Shown piece by piece: positions 1-5,407 of a stretch of 5,407 nt of DNA (the first letter of the stretch is position 1; every line of letters begins with the position of its first letter). Both the position numbers and the translations under genes were made by a program. The notes below the pieces were generated by a model, which was not told the DNA's origin, did not search any database, and saw only the letters and a list, made by a program, of their open reading frames with translations. The DNA lies in the NCBI GenBank assembly GCA_029287515.1, contig JARFQZ010000095.1:1-5407 (forward strand), in the 5' to 3' direction. The DNA is from Lysobacterales bacterium. Lineage in GTDB: Bacteria > Pseudomonadota > Gammaproteobacteria > Xanthomonadales > SZUA-36.

Positions 1-293
1 GCACTTTCGCCGAAGCTTTCGGTGAGTTTCTGCTCGCGCAGCGGTCCGAATGCGCCGTTTTCGAACACTTTCTCACCGTTGGGGTCGTCGATTCGCGTGG
101 CGTTGAGGTCGTCTCCATCCGCCAGCCAGTGGAAGCCGATGTCGCCGTCAGTGGAATTGATTTCAATCAGAACGCGGCACTCGCCAAAGTCTTCTTCGTC
201 ACCGCATTCCTGCGCCAGCGCGGGTGCGGCCAGCGCGGTGAAGAGAAGAGCCAGGCTGATCGCTGTAAATTTGGGGAGGAAGGGAATTGCCAT
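1..293 (-). CDS. Partial secreted acidic protein of unknown function (5' end only)
   Basis: The frame is open from an ATG at 293-291 to the left edge, giving 97 codons; the 3' end lies outside the window. An AGGAG ribosome binding site (complement of 303-307) sits 9 bases before the ATG. Residues 1-27 are a clear Sec signal peptide: a lysine at residue 8, a hydrophobic core (AISLALLFTALAA) and an ALA-QE cleavage site after Ala27. The mature part begins QECGDEEDFGEC, with two cysteines (30 and 39) that could form a disulfide, and is rich in Asp and Glu, including DGDIGFHWLADGDDLN at 49-64. There is no lipobox, so a periplasmic or extracellular soluble protein is expected. I do not recognise the family. 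The gene is divergent from the sigma-factor operon and may share its control region, but no functional link is shown. The signal peptide, ribosome binding site and unbroken frame make the gene itself convincing. Confidence 0.8.
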   Translation of the reverse strand, partial: MAIPFLPKFTAISLALLFTALAAPALAQECGDEEDFGECRVLIEINSTDGDIGFHWLADGDDLNATRIDDPNGEKVFENGAFGPLREQKLTESFGES

Positions 294-479
294 GGGTCTT
301 TACTCCTGTAGTTGATCATCGCGGCCGGCGAACAGTCACACGGCCGGCCTTGGGTCGCACTGGCTTAGACGGAACGGGCCGGGAAAATCAATCGAAAAGG
401 ACCAATTTCATGCCGTGGCGACCGATTATCGGCCGCCGATCGTCTAATATTCAGGTAAAGGAATTAGCGGGAATCGCAA
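294..479. promoter_or_regulatory. Divergent intergenic region, putative promoters of both flanking genes
   Basis: This 186-base gap separates two divergent starts, so it should carry promoters in both directions. Visible candidates for the sigma operon are weak. A TAATAT -10-like hexamer lies at 445-450 without a good -35. A GGAAC at 371-375 is followed after 16 bases by TCGAA at 392-396, which loosely resembles an ECF -35/-10 pair and would fit autoregulation. A small hairpin ATCGG-CCG-CCGAT lies at 428-440. No convincing Fur box was found. Which element is used is not resolved by the sequence. Confidence 0.45.
323..349. repeat. GC-rich inverted repeat between the divergent genes
   Basis: GGCCGGC at 323-329 pairs perfectly with GCCGGCC at 343-349, leaving a 13-base loop. 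It lies 30-56 bases upstream of the start of the minus-strand secreted-protein gene. It could be an operator or a leader hairpin, but GGCC/CCGG-type strings are frequent in GC-rich DNA, so function is uncertain. Confidence 0.3.
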
Positions 480-1088
480 TTGCCCATCTACCTCGACGAC
501 AAGAAACTGGTCAGGCGCTTGCTGGCAGGCGAGGAAAAGGCCTTCGGTCAGTTCTTCGACGACTACTTCGCCCGCCTGTACCGTTTTGTGCTGGCCCGGG
601 TTTCGCACGATCATGAGGCCGCGGCTGAAATCGTCCAGGCCTCCTTGTCCAGGGCATTGGCGAAGATTACCGGCTACCGCGGGGAATCGGCGCTCTTTAC
701 CTGGTTGTGCGTGATCGCCCGCAACGAGCTGGTGGACTGGGCGCGACGAAACCAGCGTTACCGTGAGCACATCGTGCTGACCGAGGACTTCCCTGAGGTC
801 CGGGAGGTGGTCGACTCGGTGTTCGCCCCCCCGGCCGACAGCCCGGCCCGGCGTTACCAGCGCCATGAGATGACCCGCCTGATCCAGGTGACGCTGGACC
901 GGTTGCCGCCCAAATACGGCGACGCGCTGGAGTGGAAATACATCCAGGGCTACTCGGTGAAGGAAATCGCAGCCAGGCTGGAGCTGAGCCCGCAGGCAGC
1001 GCAATCGCTGCTGGCCCGGGCCAAGCGGGCATTCCAGGATATCTACAGCACACTGGCAAGGCCGGTGATGGAAGAGGCAGGATCATGA
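480..1088 (+). CDS. ECF-type RNA polymerase sigma factor (sigma-70 family, group 4)
   Basis: This 202-residue protein has the usual length and two-domain layout of an extracytoplasmic-function sigma factor. Residues about 10-91 form region 2: LVRRLLAGEEKAFGQFFDDY (2.1), AEIVQASLSRALAKI in the place of the DEVVQETFLRAW-type segment (2.2), then YRGESALFTWLCVIARNELVDWARR (2.3-2.4, -10 recognition). Residues about 137-187 form region 4: LDRLPPKYGDALEWKYIQGYSVKEIAARL, a helix-turn-helix for the -35 element. The linker (92-136) is short and there is no C-terminal extension. The start is TTG at 480: an in-frame TAG lies at 465, no ATG is available before region 2, and GGGA at 469-472 gives a weak Shine-Dalgarno 7 bases upstream. 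A TTG start with a weak site suggests low translation. The stop overlaps the next ATG by four bases (ATGA), so it is co-translated with the FecR-like regulator, its presumed partner. Target promoters are unknown; the downstream receptor gene is the likeliest. Confidence 0.93.
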   Translation: MPIYLDDKKLVRRLLAGEEKAFGQFFDDYFARLYRFVLARVSHDHEAAAEIVQASLSRALAKITGYRGESALFTWLCVIARNELVDWARRNQRYREHIVLTEDFPEVREVVDSVFAPPADSPARRYQRHEMTRLIQVTLDRLPPKYGDALEWKYIQGYSVKEIAARLELSPQAAQSLLARAKRAFQDIYSTLARPVMEEAGS

Positions 1089-2092
1089 AAGGCATGGAAA
1101 ATACAGAAAGCCAAGCGGGTCGTGATGTGCTGGATGAGCTGTTCCAGCATGCGACGGCGAGGGAGCGCCCACCAACTGCGGCGGAGCAGGCCATCCGCGA
1201 ATCCCTGCATTCTGAATGGCGCCAGATGGCCGCTCGGCGCAGGACGCGTCGGATTCGCTCCTATTGGGCGGCCGCGGCGTCGCTCGCCGCTGCCGCCGTT
1301 GCCGTTACGCTGCTGTGGCGGGCGCCCGCTCCGGCCGGCCCCGCTGTTTGGGTGGCGACCTCCGGCAAGGTGCAGGGTGCGGTGCTGGTGCGGGATTCCG
1401 AAAAAGGTACTGCTGAATTCCTGGAAGCAGCACAATCGCTGGACGCAGGCCAGACACTGGCGGCCGGCCACGGATCACGGTTCGCCTTGCGCTGGCGCAA
1501 TGGAATTTCACTGAGAGTTGACCAGAACAGCGAAATACAGCTGGTGTCGCCGGCAGAGGTCAGGCTCATACATGGGCGGGTTTACGTTGAGACCGGTACG
1601 CCGGGCGATGCGGACACCCGATTGTCGCTGCTAACGCCGGTCGGCCCGCTGGAGCACCTCGGCACGCGTTACTTGGCATCCGTCAAGGCGGGGACGACCA
1701 GCGTCAGCGTCCGGGACGGAAAGGTCATTTTCGTATCCAGGCAGTCACTGGCATCGGCCGGGGAGAAGCTGTCCATCAGCAAATCCGGCCGCGAGATGCG
1801 CGAACCGGTGGCGCCCTATGGCGGTCCGTGGGAGTGGACGGAGCAACTCGCACCGGCGTTCGTGTCGGGCGACCGCCCCGTATCGGAATTCCTCGCCTGG
1901 GTGGGCCACGAAACGGGCCGACGCATCGAGTTCGACTCCTTCGAAACGGAACAGTTGGCCGCGGCGACGCGTTTAAGGGGCGATGTCGATCTGGGGCCGA
2001 TGGAAGCCCTGGAAAGCGTGCTGCTGACCACCGATTTCGAGTTCAGCCTCAGCGAGGATACAATCCTGCTCTCGACAGCTGCCGGCCGCTGA
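1085..2092 (+). CDS. FecR-family transmembrane sigma regulator with C-terminal STN-like domain
   Basis: This 335-residue protein starts at ATG 1085, overlapping the sigma-factor stop as ATGA, with AAGAGG at 1072-1077 as ribosome binding site; a second in-frame ATG at 1094 is possible. Residues 1-59 are cytoplasmic, helical in character and end in a basic run (RRRTRRIR, 51-58); this part should bind the sigma factor. Residues 60-78 are one Ala-rich transmembrane helix, oriented with the N-terminus inside. Residues about 86-215 form a FecR domain, with the typical TPVGPLEHLGTRYLASV...SVSVRDGKVIFV pattern at 184-217. Residues about 255-330 (FVSGDRPVSEFLAWVGHETG, then LRGDVDLGPMEALESVLL) look like an STN fold, as known for the periplasmic part of PupR/FecR-type regulators. 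The role inferred is to hold or activate the sigma factor in response to the outer-membrane receptor. The classical FecR N-terminal motif (DUF4880 type) is not obvious, so whether it acts purely as an anti-sigma factor or also as an activator is open. Confidence 0.88.
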   Translation: MKGMENTESQAGRDVLDELFQHATARERPPTAAEQAIRESLHSEWRQMAARRRTRRIRSYWAAAASLAAAAVAVTLLWRAPAPAGPAVWVATSGKVQGAVLVRDSEKGTAEFLEAAQSLDAGQTLAAGHGSRFALRWRNGISLRVDQNSEIQLVSPAEVRLIHGRVYVETGTPGDADTRLSLLTPVGPLEHLGTRYLASVKAGTTSVSVRDGKVIFVSRQSLASAGEKLSISKSGREMREPVAPYGGPWEWTEQLAPAFVSGDRPVSEFLAWVGHETGRRIEFDSFETEQLAAATRLRGDVDLGPMEALESVLLTTDFEFSLSEDTILLSTAAGR

Positions 2093-2115
2093 CCCTTCCT
2101 GGAGGGTTGTCCGGC
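2081..2115 (+). other. Possible stem-loop at the end of the FecR-like gene
   Basis: ACCCT at 2092-2096 pairs with AGGGT at 2103-2107 around a 6-base loop, and GCCGG at 2081-2085 can pair with CCGGC at 2111-2115 outside it. The structure straddles the stop codon. No run of T follows, so it is not a standard Rho-independent terminator. It could protect the upstream mRNA or reduce read-through into the receptor gene. Confidence 0.3.
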
Positions 2116-2297
2116 TTTGCCCTGCCATGGCCGCAGGTGTTCTAATCGGTACATGGGTGCAAGGATGACACGTCTGCTGGTCCTGCAGATGAGCGGAATG
2201 GAGGCCCGGGTAGCAAATGGAAGGATAACGGTATCGCTGGCCGGGGAGTGATCGGTGTATGCTTATTTTTGGTATTTAACCGGGAGCCAGGTATCGA

Positions 2298-4835
2298 GTG
2301 AATGGAAGGATCGTCTGCGCGTGGCTCATGGTCAGCCTGCTGGCAGGCTCGGCCCTTCCCCTCGTTCACGCCGGCGAAAGTGGCGCTCTGGCAGGCAAGC
2401 CGCTTCACTCGGCGCTGGACGAGTTGCGGCAGAGTGGCCTGGAACTGGTCTACAGCACCGCGTTGGTGACCGCCGACATGCGGGTATTGACTGAGCCGGA
2501 GAGCCAGGACCTGGTTGAAATAGCCCTGGAAATACTCCTGCCGCATGGACTGGACCTGAAGGAATCGGATGGGCTTTACCTGGTCGTGCGGCAGGCCGGA
2601 AAGTCCACGGAGGGTGAAGCGGGATCGCTGCTGGTCCATGTGCGCAACTACGAAGTTCTGACGGCTGCGGATACGCTGGCCATCGTGGTGACGCCGATGC
2701 TGTCCAATCCGGAAAAGATTGCGCCGGGCCTGTTTCAATTCAGGGCGGTGGCTCCGGGGTCTTACCGGGTCCAGATTTCAGCCACCGGAAATGTTTCCGC
2801 CCGGCGGGAAGTCTCGATCCGGTCCGGCGGCGCCGAAATTGTCAGCGTGGCGCTGATCCCGGGTCCGGGCGCGATGGAGGTGATCAACGTTTCGGCCAGC
2901 CGTTACGTGCTGTTCTCCAACTCCCGTTTTTACATCGACCAGAGAGCGCTCCAGGCCTTGCCCGACCTGGGCGAGGACCCCGTCCGCTCGGCGCACCGGC
3001 TTCCCGGCGCCGCCGCCAGCGGACTGAGTTCGCAGCCACATTTCCGGGGCGGCGAGAAGAACGAGACGGCCATCTACATGAACGGGCTGAAACTGACCGA
3101 TCCCTTCCATATCCGCGACTACCACAGCATCTTCAGCCTGATCGACGCGCGCGCCATTTCGGGCGTGGAGGCCTATACCGGCGGCTTCCCCGTCCAGTAC
3201 GGCGACCAGACCAGCGGCGTCCTGCTGCTCGAAACGCAGAGACCCGAGGGACCAATGCGCTCGGAACTGGGCCTGAGTTTCTATAACACCTCCTTTCTGA
3301 ATACCGGGGCCAGCGAGGGAGGAAAGGCCGAATGGCTGTTCTCCGCCCGTCGCAGCAACCTGAGCACCCTGGTCGACAAGAACCAGGGCGAGCCCGACTA
3401 CTTCGATATTTTCGCGGAACTGGGCTTCAACCTCTCCGAAAACACCCGGTTGTCAATCAACGCGCTTTATGCAAACGATAGCGTTACCGTGATAACCGAG
3501 GACGATCCCGCGGAACTGGAGCAGTCCATCAGCGATACGAGGAATTCCCACTTCTGGCTGCGGCTCGAGAACCAGTGGACGCCAGATCTCGCCAGCGACA
3601 CCGTGCTTTCATTCGGCTACCTGGACAACGACCGCGACGCCGAGGTCAACGACGAGGATCAGTACATCGGCGCCGTGACCGACCGCCGCAACATCAAGAC
3701 CTGGGGGCTGCGCCAGGACTGGTTCTACGAGGGCTTTGAAGACCACCTGCTGCGCTGGGGGATTGAACTGAGGCACGAGCGCGCACGTTATGACTATCGA
3801 TCCTATGCCGAGTATTCCGAGTTTTTCGCGCTTTGGCCCGGCATCGAGTCCCCGGCCGAGACGCGAGTGACTGCAGCGCCCGACGGAAACGTATACTCCC
3901 TGTTCCTGGCTGACCGCTGGCGGATCAACGAGGCCACGGCAATCGACGTGGGCCTGCGCTGGGACCGTCAAACCTATACCGAACCGGCCTTCGACAACCA
4001 GCTCAGCCCGCGTGTCAGCCTGTTACATTCATTGAATCCGGCCACGGAACTGCGCCTGACCTGGGGCCGCTACTACCAGTCCCAGGCCATCCAGAGGCTG
4101 CAGGTCGAGGACGGTCTGGATAATTTCTTCCGGCCGCAGCGGGCCGACCACTGGATCGCCGGCCTGCGGCAGCGGTTCGGCGACGGTTACCGCCTGCGCA
4201 TCGAGGCCTACCTCAAGAACTACGGCCGCATGAGGCCCCGCTTCGAGAACCTGTCCGATCCCCTCGGCCTGATTCCCGAACTGGAACCCGACCGCGTGCG
4301 GCTGGATCCCGAGTCGGCGAAGGCGCGGGGAATAGAGCTGACCCTCGAATACAGCCGCAACGACGACCTGGACTGGTGGGCCAGCTATACCTGGTCGAAG
4401 GCGACCGATCGCATCGACGGCGTCAGCGAGTTGCGCAGCTGGGATCAGCGCCACGCCTTCCAGGGTGGAATCGGCTGGCGCCCGGGCCCGTGGGAAATCG
4501 GCGCCGCTGTGAACCTTCATACCGGCTGGCCCACGACCGGCATGAGCCTGGGCTTCGACGAGGAGGAGGAAGAATATTTTCCGATCCCCGGTCCGAGAAA
4601 CGCAGAACGGCTCGGGACCTTCTTCACCCTGGATTTTCGTATTGCGCGGGAGTTCCAGGTCGGGATCGGCCGCCTGTCCGCATTCCTGGAAGTCACCAAT
4701 GCGACCGACCGGAACAACGAGTGCTGCATCGACTACGACATCGATGAAGACGAAGACGACAACGTCTTCCTCGACGTGTCGGTCGAACACTGGTTGCCCC
4801 GGGTCGTCGCAATCGGCGTGCTCTGGGAGTTCTAG
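2298..4835 (+). CDS. TonB-dependent outer-membrane receptor/transducer with STN domain
   Basis: This 845-residue protein starts at GTG 2298; an in-frame TAA lies at 2277, and AGG at 2289-2291 sits 6 bases before the start. Residues 1-25 are a signal peptide (cleavage VHA-GES). Residues about 29-98 are an STN domain (LAGKPLHSALDELRQSGLEL...VTADMRV...ALEILLPHGLDL...GLYLVVR), the periplasmic signalling domain of transducing receptors. Residues about 108-188 resemble a carboxypeptidase-regulatory-like beta-sandwich (FRAVAPGSYRVQISATG). EVINVSASR at 194-202 is a likely TonB box. The plug covers about 205-315, with FRGGEKNETAIYMNGLKLTDP and VEAYTGGFPVQYGDQTSGVL. The rest is a beta-barrel ending in Phe (VVAIGVLWEF), as in outer-membrane proteins. 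Two acidic loops stand out: DEEEEEY at 754-760, and ECCIDYDIDEDEDD at 808-821 with a cysteine pair. With the sigma factor and FecR-like protein upstream it forms a cell-surface signalling system. The imported ligand is unknown; no feature proves a siderophore, carbohydrate or vitamin. Confidence 0.93.
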   Translation: MNGRIVCAWLMVSLLAGSALPLVHAGESGALAGKPLHSALDELRQSGLELVYSTALVTADMRVLTEPESQDLVEIALEILLPHGLDLKESDGLYLVVRQAGKSTEGEAGSLLVHVRNYEVLTAADTLAIVVTPMLSNPEKIAPGLFQFRAVAPGSYRVQISATGNVSARREVSIRSGGAEIVSVALIPGPGAMEVINVSASRYVLFSNSRFYIDQRALQALPDLGEDPVRSAHRLPGAAASGLSSQPHFRGGEKNETAIYMNGLKLTDPFHIRDYHSIFSLIDARAISGVEAYTGGFPVQYGDQTSGVLLLETQRPEGPMRSELGLSFYNTSFLNTGASEGGKAEWLFSARRSNLSTLVDKNQGEPDYFDIFAELGFNLSENTRLSINALYANDSVTVITEDDPAELEQSISDTRNSHFWLRLENQWTPDLASDTVLSFGYLDNDRDAEVNDEDQYIGAVTDRRNIKTWGLRQDWFYEGFEDHLLRWGIELRHERARYDYRSYAEYSEFFALWPGIESPAETRVTAAPDGNVYSLFLADRWRINEATAIDVGLRWDRQTYTEPAFDNQLSPRVSLLHSLNPATELRLTWGRYYQSQAIQRLQVEDGLDNFFRPQRADHWIAGLRQRFGDGYRLRIEAYLKNYGRMRPRFENLSDPLGLIPELEPDRVRLDPESAKARGIELTLEYSRNDDLDWWASYTWSKATDRIDGVSELRSWDQRHAFQGGIGWRPGPWEIGAAVNLHTGWPTTGMSLGFDEEEEEYFPIPGPRNAERLGTFFTLDFRIAREFQVGIGRLSAFLEVTNATDRNNECCIDYDIDEDEDDNVFLDVSVEHWLPRVVAIGVLWEF

Positions 4836-5047
4836 CCCGCATATTGCACGAGTTTCGCCAAACTCCAGCCGTCACGGCATCTGACGGTGGCCTGACCAGC
4901 CCTCAATCACTCAATTTCCAAATAGCAGCCCGCGTGACGTTCTGCCGATCAGGGCCTTGCGCCAGGCGTGCGGTCCAATGGCGATGCGGTGAAAGGTAGG
5001 CCGGCTTCCGGAAAAGTGATAGGCGAGGAAAGACCCTTCTCAAAAAA
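4836..5047. other. Non-coding convergent intergenic region
   Basis: No gene with a start and ribosome binding site is seen here on either strand. CCGTCA at 4869-4874 pairs with TGACGG at 4882-4887 around a 7-base loop, but no T run follows, so it is at best a weak 3' structure for the receptor mRNA. On the minus strand a 42-codon open stretch (5039 down to the TGA at 4913-4911) lacks an ATG and is discussed under findings. Confidence 0.5.
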
Positions 5048-5072
5048 GAAACCCCGCACCAGGCGGGGTTTC
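5042..5072 (-). terminator. Rho-independent terminator of groEL
   Basis: Read on the minus strand, a perfect 10-bp stem GAAACCCCGC / GCGGGGTTTC (5072-5063 with 5057-5048) encloses a 5-base loop and is followed directly by TTTTTT (complement of 5042-5047). This is a textbook intrinsic terminator, placed about 90 bases after the groEL stop and correctly oriented for it. On the plus strand the stem is not followed by a T run, so it mainly serves the minus-strand transcript. Confidence 0.92.
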
Positions 5073-5075
5073 CAG

Positions 5076-5151
5076 AAAAGGGGGTCAGGTTAACTTTCTG
5101 ACCCCTTGGTATTGAGAGCAGGAGGTCAGAAAGTTAACCTGACCCCCTTTT
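5076..5151. repeat. REPIN-like element: 28-bp perfect inverted repeat of two REP-like palindromes
   Basis: The arm at 5076-5103 is the exact reverse complement of the arm at 5124-5151 (28 of 28 bases), with a 20-base spacer. Each arm is itself a small palindrome: GGGGTCAG-N9-CTGACCCC at 5081-5105, and GGTCAG-N9-CTGACC at 5124-5144, each with GTTAAC in its loop. Two REP-type palindromes in opposite orientation is the layout of REPINs, non-autonomous elements spread by RAYT (REP-associated tyrosine) transposases. No transposase is present in the window. In the plus direction the long stem ends in CCCCC followed by TTTTT (5148-5152), so it could also terminate transcription arriving from the receptor gene. 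Copy number in the genome is not known from this window. Confidence 0.75.
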
Positions 5152-5160
5152 TCGGCAGCC

Positions 5161-5407
<247 letters not shown>

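Noticed and set aside
421..450. Fur box upstream of the sigma factor
   Set aside because: GATTATC resembles a half-site only; the full alternating GATAAT pattern is absent, so iron control cannot be claimed.
444..1004. A 186-codon minus-strand frame opposite the sigma factor
   Set aside because: The plus strand encodes clear sigma region 2 and 4 motifs; the antisense translation has no recognisable feature.
932..1084. N-terminal extension of the FecR-like protein from an upstream ATG at 932
   Set aside because: The extra 51 residues overlap sigma region 4 in another frame; the ATG at 1085 with AAGAGG upstream and ATGA overlap is far better.
2153..2251. A 32-codon plus-strand frame (MGARMTRLLVLQMSGM...) in the gap before the receptor
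   Set aside because: It has no Shine-Dalgarno at usable spacing and no recognisable motif; the gap is better seen as a control region.
2142..2738. A 198-codon minus-strand frame over the gap and the receptor 5' end
   Set aside because: It overlaps the receptor signal peptide and STN domain and has no motif of its own, so it is treated as a shadow.
4029..4790. A 253-codon open frame on the minus strand inside the receptor gene
   Set aside because: It lies wholly antisense to the well-supported TonB receptor, shows no domain or ribosome binding site, and is a usual by-product of GC-rich codon use.
4869..4887. Hairpin downstream of the receptor as its intrinsic terminator
   Set aside because: The stem is only 6 bp and no T run follows it; the REPIN-like structure ending in TTTTT is a better candidate.

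Overview
The window comes from a GC-rich bacterial chromosome, most likely a gammaproteobacterium. The taxon is inferred from the GroEL tail ending in GGM repeats, the ECF sigma / FecR / TonB receptor cassette and the REP-like palindromes; an order such as Xanthomonadales or a relative is only a guess. No mobile-element gene, tRNA, rRNA or CRISPR array was seen.

Layout. (1) Positions 1-293, minus strand: the 5' part of a gene for a small secreted, acidic protein of unknown function, running off the left edge. (2) Positions 294-479: a divergent intergenic region that must hold the promoters of gene 1 and of the following operon. (3) Positions 480-2092, plus strand: an ECF sigma factor with a TTG start, overlapping by ATGA a FecR-type transmembrane sigma regulator whose C-terminus looks like an STN domain. 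(4) Positions 2093-2297: a 205-base gap with a possible stem-loop and no convincing gene. (5) Positions 2298-4835, plus strand: a TonB-dependent outer-membrane receptor with a GTG start, signal peptide, N-terminal STN signalling domain, a carboxypeptidase-regulatory-like beta-sandwich, TonB box, plug and barrel. (6) Positions 4836-5160: a non-coding convergent region with a strong Rho-independent terminator for the gene on the right and a 28-bp perfect inverted repeat made of two REP-like palindromes (a REPIN-like element). (7) Positions 5161-5407, minus strand: the 3' end of groEL.

How the parts fit. Sigma factor, FecR-like regulator and STN-bearing receptor form a complete cell-surface signalling module of the FecI-FecR-FecA type. 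Ligand binding at the outer-membrane receptor would be passed through its periplasmic STN domain to the FecR-like protein, which would release or activate the ECF sigma factor, probably switching on the receptor gene. The ligand cannot be told from the sequence. The two most unusual points are the extra beta-sandwich domain between the STN domain and the plug, and the REPIN-like element lying between the groEL stop codon and the groEL terminator.
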